From assembly GCF_023856365.1 (NCBI RefSeq), contig NW_026042425.1, positions 124,001-188,000 on the forward strand: a stretch of DNA of 64,000 nt, read 5' to 3'. Numbering within the stretch: position 1 is the first letter of the stretch; the number at the start of each line of letters is the position of its first letter. Source of the stretch: Brienomyrus brachyistius. Taxonomy: Eukaryota > Chordata > Actinopteri > Osteoglossiformes > Mormyridae. The notes under the pieces are model-generated. The model was given only the letters and a program-made list of their open reading frames with translations, was not told where the DNA came from and did not search any database. Shown piece by piece: positions 8,951 to 18,732 of this stretch. The position numbers and the translations under genes are program-made.

Positions 8951-9600
8951 ATGGTCAGCCATTGGTCCAGGAGTCGAATTCCTGGTCACTCCTATTCACG
9001 AACTTTACACTATAAAACCTGGCACCTCAGAACAAAGCCAGGAGAGGAGAAACAGAAGGGAGGAGAAAACAAAAGACCATCAGCACGAAGAGAGGCAGAG
9101 AACATCAGCCCAAGAGAAGAGAAGCCCACAAGAAGCCCTCCTGAAGCCTATCAGTGAAGACCCAGCTGGACAGAGAACTGCAACCAAGCCCAAGCTTCAC
9201 CAGGAGAGGGAATCAGAGGGGCTCCACTCCAACAACCGCTGCAAACACCGCGCCTCCCTGAGTGCCATCACCCATCAGCTCATCAGCCTCCGCAACCAAC
9301 TGCCAAGACCCCCCCCCCCCCACTCTGCAACCAAGTAAACAAACTTCCTTTCATTTATAACAACCTAAACTCCTATTCACCTGCTATATTACTTTAGGAC
9401 AGTATTTCCACAAATTGCTTGCTTTGCAGAACAGTATTTTCCCTTTTAAGGTTACTCATTTTAAATCTGGTCATTGCATTTTCATGATTACATTGTTTGT
9501 GTCCACTCCGTTATTTCGTGTTTATTGTTTGTTAGGTGTAATGTCTGTCTTATGTTAGTTATAGGAATAAATGCATGTCTTTTACACAACTTCAGCCTCC
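8951..9600 (+). promoter_or_regulatory. LTR-like block: TATA box and AATAAA
   Basis: TATAAAA at 9011-9017 is followed 13 bases later by an initiator-like CTCAGAAC. A purine-rich leader follows, then a C tract at 9309-9321, and AATAAA at 9566-9571. The order promoter, leader, polyA signal within about 560 bp is what a solo LTR would show. I could not fix TG/CA ends or a target duplication, so this is tentative. The open frame at 8951-9157 has no recognisable product. Copies begin at 31625 and 50229. Confidence 0.4.
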
Positions 9601-9810
9601 GTTCATTGAGTGCTCACAAGAATCCCTGCCTGTGCGATCTACGCTCTGAAACCTCAAATTCGCCTGAAATATCGCGAGACTCTCTCTCATTGGCCGTGAG
9701 GGGAGCTTCGCTACCGATCGTTTACATTACCTGGTGACGCAGCTCGTTGGACAAGCCTTCTATTCTAACCCAGGTTATTACGTGATACTGGTTATTAATG
9801 AGTTCCATTT

Positions 9811-10293
9811 AAGTCACACATTAACAGACTCACGGTGTTTCGCAATTGAGTTTGAGCCGACCATTCAGCATAAAAATTGGTTAATAATCACAAGGCACAA
9901 GGTTTAAACTTATTCTGAGCACACAATTTAAACTTTTTATGACCGAACGTGCAGTGAAGAAGCGCTACTGTCAACTGGTTGCAAAAGTCGCACTCATGGC
10001 AATCTGAAGGCATTTAAGCGGGATCATATGGGCTTATTATAGTTATTTTTATTTCTATTATTAGTAGTTATATTATTTTGTTTTATTTTCGGTGATTTCA
10101 TTGTAGTTCTTTCGTATTAAACTGCAGTAAACTTTAACCCTATGTCTGACGAGATTCTCAGATGTAGCGCTTTGTTTCCAGGTTCAATTCGGACGAGTGT
10201 CTCCGTTTCTATATATCCTGGGAGAGATCTCTCTATTAGCGAACGGGAATACTTGTTATGAGGTTCTAACCTAAATTATGTTGCGCTTGGACA
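9811..10293. repeat. Segment X, intact context
   Basis: Same sequence as 1-483. Here it continues without a break into the zinc-finger remnant region, as in the other two complete units. Confidence 0.9.
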
Positions 10294-10579
10294 TAAGACC
10301 GATAGCTTAGTTACCTATCAGGATCATACTCGTATGTGTGTGCCTGCTTTAGACAAAGCAAGTTTAACACAACTTTGCGCTGTGAGCCAAGTGTGTGTCA
10401 TTTAGAAATTGGGAGTCTCCTGTGCTTGAGACCCGCCGTGGTTAAGCACCATTTGCGACGAGATATAGTGCACTCACAATTTAAATCTGTCGCCGTAACG
10501 CGTGCGCCGTCTCGCTTCAGTAATTGTTTTAAGGGGTGATGACGAAGATGACGAATTTACTTTCCTGAAGAGGAGCAGG

Positions 10580-10678
10580 ATGGGTCACGCGTTCTGTAAG
10601 ATTTGTCTCCCACGGGGAAGGAACGATGTCAGTCGGCATGAAAAATCCAAGTCATTAGTGAATGACAGAGCCGCATGA
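10580..10678 (+). pseudogene. Degenerate BED/hAT-type zinc-finger remnant
   Basis: A 32-codon frame reads AFCKICLPRGRNDVSRHEKS. It resembles the 'C-x2-C ... G-x-NDV-x-RH-x5-H' finger of hAT-derived proteins. The bases for the segment between the Cys pair and the glycine are shortened and the last histidine is lost. An acidic run (DDEDDE) precedes it in frame. The 67-codon frame at 10336-10539 shows nothing recognisable. Copies lie at 33254-33352 and 51860-51958. Confidence 0.4.
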
Positions 10679-10715
10679 GTGAACATGAAAAATTAATAGA
10701 AAATAAATGACAAAT

Positions 10716-10815
10716 GGTTATTTTATATTTTATATATTTTATATATTTATATTTATATTATATTTTATATAATTTATATTATTTTATATTTCCTGTCTTA
10801 AAATGTAAGGGATAC
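10716..10815. repeat. AT-rich direct repeat, left copy
   Basis: An AT-rich tract ending TTTCCTGTCTTAAAATGTAA and GGGATAC recurs at 13504-13600. The two copies are 2785 bp apart. In unit 2 (33390-33489) only one such tract is present and it leads straight into the sequence that follows 13600, and equally follows the LINE at 12538. Confidence 0.85.
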
Positions 10816-12532
10816 ACATGGTCATTTCCGTTGTTTCCTGTTTCCTGCGAGAGTGATACTGACTGCTAGCGCGCGAACTTTGAAACCATAGATATCACCT
10901 AAATAATAATTCGAGTTAAGTCATTGGGAAAAAGCTTCGCAAGATTAATAATCCTCCAAAATAAATAAATAAAATTTCCCAGACCCCGACGGATTAATCA
11001 CCTACGCAAGTACCGACCCACGATCTTCGTTCAATTAAGAAGGTGCTTCCAGCCTTACAGCCTCAGTTTACGTAAGTACAACGCCATGTCTACTGTTCCG
11101 TGTTCTGAGTGTAATATGTTTAGCTATTCTTCTCCAGTCATTAGCGGTATTTATACATGTGAGAAGTGTCAGTTAGTCGCTAGACTGACGGAGAAGATTG
11201 TAGTGTTAGAGGGACGTATCCGGACGTTACATAACATTCAGGAGAATGAGAGTTTTATTGACTCAGTATTAGCGGCTCCGGATATGTCCGCGATAGCCAG
11301 TAAGTCTCCCCCTGCTCCGGCAGCAGAGCCTTCGCAGCAAGGCGAGTGGGTGACGACCCGGCGGCATAGTCGCAAATCCAAACCAAACTTACACCGGCAC
11401 CATTCGCCTATCCGCGTTTCCAACAGGTTCTCCCCACTCAGTGAAACTCCCACTGAGACGCCTGTTGAAAGTGCTCTAATAATTGGTGATTCTATTCTAA
11501 GAAACGTGAGAGTAGCGACTCCAGCGACCATTGTAAATTGTCTCCCGGGTGCCAGAGCGACCGACATCTCGGCAAATTTAAAAGTGCTGGCTAAAAGTAA
11601 ACGTAAATACTCTCAGATAGTTATCCACGTCGGCACTAATGATGTCCGATTGAGGCAATCGGAGATCACAAAGGCAAATTTTAAAGAGGTGTGCAACATT
11701 GCGAAGAAGATGTGTGTGTCAGTAACGTGCTCTGTCCAGACTAAAAACTCAAGTCCAGACTAAAAACACACCTGTTTAGTTTAGCGTATAGGGACACTAG
11801 TTCTAGCCCTAGCTAACTCTTCACTCCCAGGCAGACCTGTAGTGTGAGGTGTAGAGCTGGGTGGGGATCGGTGCCATTGGCTTTGGATGAACTGGATTGT
11901 CAGTGCTGTCACTCTAGCTTTGCAATCTCTTGTGGAACTGGAGTGCTGACATTTCAGGGACTCCCCATGCCGGCATTCCCACTTGCCTCTCCCTCCTACT
12001 GATGCTGCCATAGCCATATCTGCCGGAGCTTGCAGATTGCACTTCATATTGTACTCACCTAGCTTTTAGCACTGCCAATAGCCTCCTCTACTATGCCTAA
12101 TTGTACATTTTATTTCCCCTACTCCTCCTGGGGGTGATGCCTGGAGACCTCAATCTATCAAGATATCCAGCACACCCGACCACCACCAGTGACGTCCCTG
12201 CATCCAGCTCGCCGTTCTGATCTTCCATGTATGACCCGCTGCCTTACCTCTGGTTGCCTGGCAATTGGAAGAAGACTCGGCTTCGGCATTGGCTTATCTT
12301 CCTTGCTCTCCTCTCTCTATTTGACTATCCCTGCCGGCCCCTGGAGGATGGGCTTCCCCTTTGAGTCTGGTCCCTCTCAAGGTTTCTTCCTTCTAGGGAG
12401 TTTTTCCTTGCCACTGTCGCCTATGGCTTACTCACTGGGGGCTTTGGGTGAGGATACTGTAAAGCGCTTTGAGACAATGTAATGTTGTGATAATGCGCTA
12501 TATAAAAATAAATTTGTTTGTTTGTTGTTGTT
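10816..12532 (+). mobile_element. CR1/L2-type LINE, internally deleted, flanked by GATAC
   Basis: The insertion lies between GATAC at 10811-10815 and GATAC at 12533-12537, a likely target duplication. It holds a 5' leader, an ORF1 (11086-11763), then directly the last 19 codons of an ORF2 (11757-11813, reading [19 protein letters not shown] and a stop), a 3' untranslated region and a TTTG-type tail. ORF1 and ORF2 are joined at a doubled GTCCAGACTAAAAAC, so most of ORF1's end and nearly all of ORF2 were deleted. It is therefore unable to move by itself. A copy lies at 52096-53812; unit 2 lacks it. Confidence 0.75.
11086..11763 (+). CDS. LINE ORF1: zinc-ribbon, coiled coil, truncated SGNH esterase
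   Basis: A 225-codon frame from ATG. Residues 6-28 hold two CxxC pairs (C6, C9, C25, C28), followed by a short leucine-rich coiled-coil segment (29-50), then a Pro/Ser/basic linker. From about residue 130 a SGNH-hydrolase fold begins, with GDS at 134-136 (catalytic serine) and GTND at 183-186 (oxyanion and Asn block). The final Asp-x2-His block is missing, because the frame ends soon after in sequence created by the internal deletion. Esterase-bearing ORF1 proteins are known in CR1/L2-clade LINEs. The product would bind RNA and may bind lipid or membranes, but here it is a truncated relic. Confidence 0.8.
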   Translation: MSTVPCSECNMFSYSSPVISGIYTCEKCQLVARLTEKIVVLEGRIRTLHNIQENESFIDSVLAAPDMSAIASKSPPAPAAEPSQQGEWVTTRRHSRKSKPNLHRHHSPIRVSNRFSPLSETPTETPVESALIIGDSILRNVRVATPATIVNCLPGARATDISANLKVLAKSKRKYSQIVIHVGTNDVRLRQSEITKANFKEVCNIAKKMCVSVTCSVQTKNSSPD

Positions 12533-12537
12533 GATAC

Positions 12538-14666
12538 TGGAGCCTGGTTGCGGTGGTGGGATGGCTCACGGCGGGTGCCGGAAAATTTCCTTTATTTTCA
12601 AATCCAAACCTTGACAGGTATGCTGCTGTTCCAAATCATGGGTGCATGTTACAAGTGCGGAACATATTTTAACTTAGTACTAACTTAGCATCATATTTGA
12701 TCTGATTCGACTGAATATCCCAGGTTTCCATCTCTCATGCATCTGGTGTGACGTGTTTTCAGACTCTCAGGCTGGCGCAAAGAAATCTTACGGGAATTGA
12801 ACGTCTCACTCCGGCCAGCTGACCAAAGTTGGTAACCTTGGTATTGTGTGTAGGAGATTCGGTATAACTATAATTTCGTTCTCCATTTACATGCCCGTAG
12901 TGTCTTTAAGTGTTATGTAGTTTTGCCTGAAACGCAAAAATAAAACAAAGCAATTAAAGCCGTAAGTGGCTCAAATTGTGCTGTAGCGATTGAAGAACTT
13001 TTGTCGGAAGTTGGATTCGAACCCACGCCTTACTTGGGAGAACAGAATACCAGAATAGAGTAGGTTAAGTCCAGCCTTGGCTTCCAAGCTGACGTTTTTC
13101 TACATATGTGCTTGTGTATCATGGACAGTAAGAGGGGGCAGGCAAGGAGAGAATTTCTCTCTTTGGGGATCAATAGAGTGTTGTTATTATAACGTCTAAA
13201 AAGTATGATGGTCTGTCGATAAATCAATAAGAAAATAAATGAAGTCGTTTTCGCGAACACGCTGGAAAAGCCAGGGGCCGGACCGACTGTAGGGGGCGTG
13301 GCCAGAGACAGCCATCTCAGGCTGTCAAGTCTCCCGTTTTGGCCGGGAAACTACCGTATTTTACTTCTCTTTCCCGCCGTCCTCCCGTATTAGTATTTTC
13401 CCGTAAATCTCCCTTATATTATATAGTTGCTGGATAGTGTAGTGGTAAGATCGCCGCCTTTCACACGGGAGACCGGGGTTCGAATCCCGGTTGTGGCCAA
13501 AAATATATTTTATATATTTTATATATTTATATTATATTTATATTATATTTTATATAATTTATATTATTTTATATTTCCTGTCTTAAAATGTAAGGGATAC
13601 TGGAGCCTGGTTGCGGTGGTGGGATGGCTCACGGCGGGTGCCGGAAAATTTCCTTTATTTTCAAATCCAAACCTTGACAGGTATGCTGCTGTTCCAAATC
13701 ATGGGTGCATGTTACAAGTGCGGAACATATTTTAACTTAGTACTAACTTAGCATCATATTTGATCTGATTCGACTGAATATCCCAGGTTTCCATCTCTCA
13801 TGCATCTGGTGTGACGTGTTTTCAGACTCTCAGGCTGGCGCCTGAGAAACGTCTCACTCCGGCCAGCTGACCAAAGTTGGTAACCTTGGTATTGTGTGTA
13901 GGAGATTCGGTATAACTATAATTTCGTTCTCCATTTGCATGCCCGAAGTGTCTTTAAGTGTTATGTAGTTTTGCCTGAAACGCAAAAATAAAACAAAGCA
14001 ATTAAAGCCGATCAGTGGCTCAAATTGTGCTGTAGCGATTGAAGAACTTTTGTCGGAAGTTGGATTCGAACTTGGGATGCCTTACTTGGGAGAACAGAAT
14101 ACCAGAATAGAGTAGGTTAAGTCCAGCCTTGGCTTCCAAGCTGACGTTTTTCTACATATGTGCTTGTGTATCATGGACAGTAAGAGGGGGCAGGCAAGGA
14201 GAGAATTTCTCTCTTTGGGGATCAATAGAGTGTTGTTATTATAACGTCTAAAAAGTATGATGGTCTGTCGATAAATCAATAACAATATCAATGAAGTCAA
14301 TGTTTATCTAAAGGAATCAGAATTCAGGAAAAGCCAGGGGCCGGACCGAGTGTAGGGGGCGTGGCCAGAGACAGCCTGCTGACTGTTCCAAATCATGGGT
14401 GCATGTTACAAGTCCGGAACATATTTTAACTTAGTACTAACTTAGCATCATATTTGATCTGATTCGACTGAATATCCCAGGTTTCCATCTCTCATGCATC
14501 TGGTGTGACGTGTTTTCAGACTCTCAGGCTGGCGCAAAGAAATCTTACAGGAATTGAACGTCTCACTCCGGTCAGCTGACCAAAGTTGGTAACCTTGGTA
14601 TTGTGTGTAGGAGATTCGGTATAACTATAATTTCGTTCTCCATTTACATGCCCGTAGTGTCTTTAA
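12538..14666. repeat. 1.07-kb tandem repeats: one full, two partial
   Basis: 12538-13600 is the full repeat, 13601-14377 repeats its first three quarters, and 14378-14666 repeats an inner part. Differences include a small deletion at 13843 and a changed stretch near 14065. The full copy ends with the tRNA-like sequence at 13426-13499 and an AT-rich tract. A minus-strand B-box-like GGTTCGAATCC lies at about 13014-13024 next to a changed stretch, and may be an old tRNA-derived insertion. Small open frames here (such as minus 13030-13260) look like chance. Unit 3 has the first copy at 53818-54779. Confidence 0.8.
13426..13499 (+). tRNA. tRNA-Glu(UUC)-like sequence with encoded CCA
   Basis: The 74 bases carry an A box (TAGTGTAGTGG, bases 10-20) and a perfect B box (GGTTCGAATCC, bases 52-62). 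The anticodon loop CTTTCAC puts TTC at 13460-13462, which would be glutamate. The two ends pair poorly as an acceptor stem, and the T stem pairs only with an eight-base loop or one mismatch. The sequence ends in CCA, which nuclear tRNA genes do not encode. A tRNA-derived retrocopy or SINE head is therefore more likely than a working gene. Ten identical copies occur in the window. Confidence 0.55.
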
Positions 14667-15224
14667 CCGGCTGCACAAACTGGATCCGCCTCCATTACGA
14701 CACAACTTTGCCCTTATTGGCTTAAGAATTTAGTCACATACATGACGTATATCTGCTATTTCTCCCGAGAAGCAGGTAAAGCAGTGGTAACTGCTTTGTA
14801 GTTAATTTACCTGGTAAAATTAAGTTTAAATAAATGATATAAATACTGTAATAGTACTCGTGAGCTTTGTTTATTTGTTATTAGTTATTGTAATGTTGCG
14901 CTGCTTTATTTGTTTAATCGTCTAGTCTGTGGAGACATTCAAGTTAATCAAATAAGAATTGCACTGTACACTGTACATGACCATAAAAACTTTGTATCCT
15001 TGAAATAAATGTTTTTGATCTTTTCCTTGGCAGTTATCTTTTTACACAGGGCCTCTATGTACACGATAGTTTTTTTTTCCACGACTAACAGTATGGATCA
15101 GGAGTTGGTTATTGTAAAAGAAGTAATGTGCATGCAGGTGATATTTGTATAGATTTATCCACACCCTTGTAGCAGTGCTGCCATTGCAGTCAGATCTCGC
15201 AAACTAGGAGTATTAGTTGTCTTT
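14667..15224. other. Spacer, nothing recognised
   Basis: AT-rich unique-looking sequence present only in unit 1. No coding or RNA pattern seen. Confidence 0.5.
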
Positions 15225-15900
15225 ATTTCTCTTTATTTCTTGACGCCAACCCTCTCCATTAATCCGGGCTTGGGACTGGCACCTACCTGAGCTGGCTTGC
15301 TCCCTTAAGTGGCTGGGTTAGGCTAAACTATATATATATATTTACCAAGACTACAATAAAACATCTCGAAATGTGTAGTCTAGCAAAACGCAGTTTAAAG
15401 AAGGTAGCCTACCTGGCGAAATTGCAAACAAATTAAGGGCGTTAGGCAGCCTTTAGATCCTACCCATCATGCACTGCAGTTTTTTGCTAATTCCTCAAAT
15501 GGAAAACTGTCCATCCATCCATCCATCCATTTTCCAAACCGCTTATCCTACTGGATCGCGGGGGGTCTGGAGCCTATCCCGGAAGCAATGGGCACGAGAC
15601 AGGGAACAACTCAGGATGGCGGGCCAGCCCATCGCAGGGCACACTCACACACTATTCACTCACGCATACACTCCTATGGGCAATTTAGCAACTCCAATTA
15701 GCCTCAGCATGTTTTTGGACTGTGGGGGAAACCAGAGTACCCGGAGGAAACCCCACGATGACATGGGTAGAACATGCAAACTCCACACACATGTGACCCA
15801 GGTGGAGACTCGAACCCGGGCCCTAGAGGTGTGAGGCAACAGTGCTAACCACTGCACCACCATGCTGCCCCCTAAATGGAAAACCATTAAATACAAAAGG
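15225..15900. repeat. Dispersed repeat R, inverted copy split by a SINE
   Basis: 15225-15507 and 15874-15900 together match the reverse complement of 4081-4545. The SINE at 15508-15873 sits inside, between two copies of AAATGGAAAAC. A TA microsatellite lies at about 15330-15341. This copy occurs only in unit 1, since unit 2 has a deletion across it and unit 3 ends earlier. Confidence 0.7.
15508..15873 (-). mobile_element. tRNA-derived SINE with (CCAT)n tail and target duplication
   Basis: On the minus strand the element starts with a tRNA-like head (GGTGGTGCAGTGGTTAGCAC, then a B box GGGTTCGAGTC at about 15807-15817). It runs through a body with ACATGCTGAGGCTAATTGGA-type wording and ends in (ATGG)n. 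This is one of the most common SINE layouts in fish. AAATGGAAAAC at 15497-15507 and at 15874-15884 is a clear 11-bp target duplication. The 121-codon plus-strand frame across it is chance. Confidence 0.85.
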
Positions 15901-16668
15901 AAAACAAAAGTGCTGTAAGACTGTATACTTATGTGTATGTTAGTAAAGGCTGTAGCTGACACAACGGACCCCACTAATTAGAAAGGGGTAATTGTACACA
16001 TGTGGCATCCAGTATGTTCTTCTATAACAGTTTTTTTAAAAAAAAAAAAACTCACATTACACAAATTGGCACTATCAAAACGAGGATTATGGGGAAAATG
16101 GGGACTGTGATGGAGATTACATACACGTAGGCATGGTATTTAGTTTTTTTTAATCTGGTCACCTTCCAGAGTAATTGTAAACTAAAACCATCTTCACCCT
16201 ATTTGATTCTTTATAAATGGACAATCAGTCGTGCAGTAAATGGGGGTATAGAGAGACACAGAGCTTGTCTAACAAGAAACCCTGGGAAGCTAACATTAAT
16301 AGGGTGGGTATGGATAGCAAAACCATTGATACAGATTACAGATTTATATCTCACCTGAACCCTGGCGGGCTCCGTGCCAATAGGGGTTGGGATTAGGGTT
16401 AGTTAACTTAAGTAGTAATATTGATGTGTATATTCTCCTATTCTCCAGTCAGTGAATCGTGAAACGTAATGTTAATATGTTTCTATACCTATATGTTCTG
16501 CTTAAAAACCCATAAAGGCAAGCACAGTGTTTAGACATTCTGTTACTTAGACTAGTAAACACTAAGATCCTTCAGCTTTCAATTAACCTGACACAACAGT
16601 CTAAACAACAAATGTGTGCCATGTCATTTGTCATCTTTACATCTTGTATCCTTTATATGGTAATTGGA
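15901..16668. other. Spacer, nothing recognised
   Basis: AT-rich, with a T8-A12 tract at about 16032-16051 and a single TTAGGGTTAG near 16395. No coding or RNA pattern seen. Confidence 0.5.
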
Positions 16669-16740
16669 TTTTCAAGGTGGAATTGCAGGTCGATCATTTT
16701 AAGGATCTAGATGTAAACCTCCCTGGTGTTGCTTTAATAT
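16669..16740. repeat. Direct repeat left of the gypsy remnant
   Basis: This 72-bp stretch recurs with about nine differences at 17998-18069, 1329 bp away. The two flank the gypsy integrase remnant. They may be pieces of its LTRs or of the element it landed in. Confidence 0.65.
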
Positions 16741-16845
16741 TTTTTTTGCACAATTTGCTTCACACACTTCCTCCAGCAGAGAAGCTTACAATACTACACC
16801 CCACCAAATGACTGGATGATGCCTTTTTATTTAAGGTCTGGCTGT

Positions 16846-17358
16846 GAGCCTCGATTACCGATACACTATCTTCAGGCTCCTGCCGGGATCAGTCAGTATG
16901 GTGGACCTTTGGAGGAATGGGTACAAAACCATCAGGAAAGTTTGCAGGTGCTTCAAGAGTATGTGAAGGCTTAGTTGGAGGAACAAGCCACACCACGAAA
17001 TCGGAAACACAATGAGTTGGTTAATGATTAGGGGTTTGATGAAGGTCAGCTGGTGTGTTTGCGGAACCATGTTCGAGGTAAAATACAGGATCATTGGGAT
17101 GCCTGTTTGTATATGGTAGTTCGGTGTCCCCAAGATCAGGGTGCAGTTTACTCTGCAACTCCAATGGAGGGGGACGGGGTTGTCCGTCAAGTTCACCGAA
17201 CAGAGTTGCGTCCAGTACCACAGGGGGTTGTTATGTCAGGGGAAGATGTTCTGGTAATGTCTCCTGAGTCTGGGTTGCCCACAGGGGCAACAGAAATGGA
17301 ATCGGATGAGGACTCTGTGATTTTACGGGGACAGGGCTGGTGGGAGGGGTCGCAATAG
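16846..17358 (+). pseudogene. Ty3/gypsy integrase C-terminal end, with stops
   Basis: The frame from 16846 reads EEWVQNHQESLQVLQEYVKA, a stop (TAG, 16972-16974), LEEQATPRNRKHNELVND, a second stop (TAG, 17029-17031), then GFDEGQLVCLRNHVRGKIQD and VVRQVHRTELRPVP. This is the end of a Ty3/gypsy integrase, including its GPY-type module (the K-I-Q-D ... V-H-R pattern), followed by an acidic tail. The catalytic core, reverse transcriptase and protease are absent. It cannot make integrase and is a decayed fragment. Confidence 0.75.
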
Positions 17359-17800
17359 AGCATCCACAAGTAGGCCTCGTATAATGGAGGAGGTTATGTC
17401 CCCCCCGAGGTGTAGAGACCAGTTAAACGTTCGGTGAGGTCCACCACTGGTCATCATACCAACCCTTATAAGTTACCACGGTCAGTGAATGATCGTTCGG
17501 TTGGGGAGGAAGACCAGTGGTTTGGGGATAGAATTCTTAGCTGTGATCGTTGGGTCATCAATTTCATTTTGGGGGATGGATTGTAGCCAGGCAATTATAG
17601 GCAGGTATAGGAACTGCAGTTCGGACTGGAGGCATAGCCGGGGCGAGATGGCTGTGCATGTTCCGATGGTAGGGCATATTGGCAAAGGAGCAGGCACGGG
17701 AAAGACAGGCAGGGTCCTGATAGATTTGGTGGAGCATCGGCGGGCATATTGAATTTGCAGTGTAGCAGCCTTTCTGTTTGCTTGTTTCAGGGGTGAACAA
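17359..17800. other. Sequence after the gypsy remnant, unassigned
   Basis: May be the untranslated or LTR part of the same retroelement (a purine-rich AATGGAGGAGG lies at about 17382-17392). Open frames on both strands have no recognisable product. The copy at 33842-34283 differs by one base at 33976. Confidence 0.35.
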
Positions 17801-17804
17801 TCTT

Positions 17805-17940
17805 ATCCGCAAAGGGCCGGTGTGTATGCAGGTTTTCGCTGCAACTCCCTAATTAGATTTCTAATTAGAGGACTGATTAGCTGAAGAGTCCTCATACCTG
17901 GTTTTGAAGAGCTGACCTAAAGGTTACCCCAAAAACCTGT
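17805..17940. mobile_element. MITE-like fragment, right end lost
   Basis: It begins with CTTATCCGCAAAGGGCCGGT and TGCAGGTTTTCGCTGCAACTCC. It ends with GGTTACCCCAAAAACCTG next to a T9 tract. The left TGCAGGTTTT and the right AAAAACCTG are inverted partners, but the rest of the right end is missing. This resembles small DNA transposons found throughout fish. A copy lies at 34288-34423. Confidence 0.45.
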
Positions 17941-17997
17941 TTTTTTTTTGTTTGAATGGGGCAGTGAGTCATGGGGTAAACTACTGTTCTTTAGGGG

Positions 17998-18069
17998 TTT
18001 TCAAGGTGGAATTACGGGTCGATAATTTTAAGGATCAGGTTGTAAACCTCCCTGGTGTTGCTTTAATAT
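17998..18069. repeat. Direct repeat right of the gypsy remnant
   Basis: Partner of 16669-16740. The copy in unit 2 lies at 34481-34552, where the left partner is deleted. Confidence 0.65.
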
Positions 18070-18530
18070 GTTTTATCTGAGGTTGTATCGTGTATTATCA
18101 AGCCAGCCGGCTTAGTGGCCTCGGGAGCGGGGTTTAGTGGGAGCAGCTGGCTAGTTTTATTTTCTTTTTTGTTTGTGTCTTTTTCTTTGTTGTATGTATA
18201 TTTTGGGTTCATTATTAGGCAGGCTGGGCCTTTTGGCACCTGTAGTCTGGGTGCTGGATTGCCCATAGGGGTCTTTTTTATTGCTGTGATTTGCTGTGTC
18301 ATTCACTAGTGTGATTTGTGCTGGATGTGTTTTTAAGGTTGTGCTGTGGCGTGTACCTGAGCAAACTTTGGGCAACCTGTTCTCTTGTTGGCTTTATTGA
18401 CAAAGGGTGGATTAGTCTAATTACGGCCTGCTACAAATAGCTGCATATAACGTATAAAAAAAATCACCTTATGGGTGCTCCGTAGGGTAGCAAGATCTTG
18501 AGTTTTTTTTACAGTACTCGGGTACGTTTT
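18070..18530. other. T-rich spacer, possibly LTR-derived
   Basis: No gene recognised. The T-rich open frame at 18115-18309 is hydrophobic but has no known pattern. Confidence 0.35.
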
Positions 18531-18539
18531 AAAATTTTC

Positions 18540-18672
18540 GACCAATCAGCAAACATTATTCTGACAGCATAGCTGGGAAACCAATGAAAAGTGAGTGCAA
18601 CGTTCTAGAACTTGACTTCGGGTTGACGCTCCCTATAAAAGAGCTGGGTACTGCTTCAAGGCGTTCAGTTGG
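18540..18672 (+). promoter_or_regulatory. Heat-shock-like promoter: CCAAT x2, HSE, TATA, Inr
   Basis: CCAAT boxes lie at 18542-18546 and 18581-18585. TTCTAGAA, two abutting nGAAn-type pentamers of a heat shock element, lies at 18603-18610. TATAAAA is at 18634-18640 and the initiator TCAGTT at 18665-18670. The TATA-to-initiator distance (about 31-33 bp) and order are those of an inducible RNA polymerase II promoter. Only two of the three or more pentamers usual in strong heat-shock genes are perfect. The next ATG, 66 bases after the predicted start site, opens the lysine-rich frame. A copy lies at 35023-35155. Confidence 0.6.
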
Positions 18673-18732
18673 CGCTACCTCCTGATAGAGTAGCACTGTA
18701 CGGCTCTTGTTCCGTAAAACAACATCAAAAGG

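Noticed and set aside
15469..15834. 121-codon frame on the plus strand
   Set aside because: It is entirely within the antisense of the SINE and its target repeat.
16380..16410. Telomere-like TTAGGGTTAG
   Set aside because: Only one to two units, not a tandem run.
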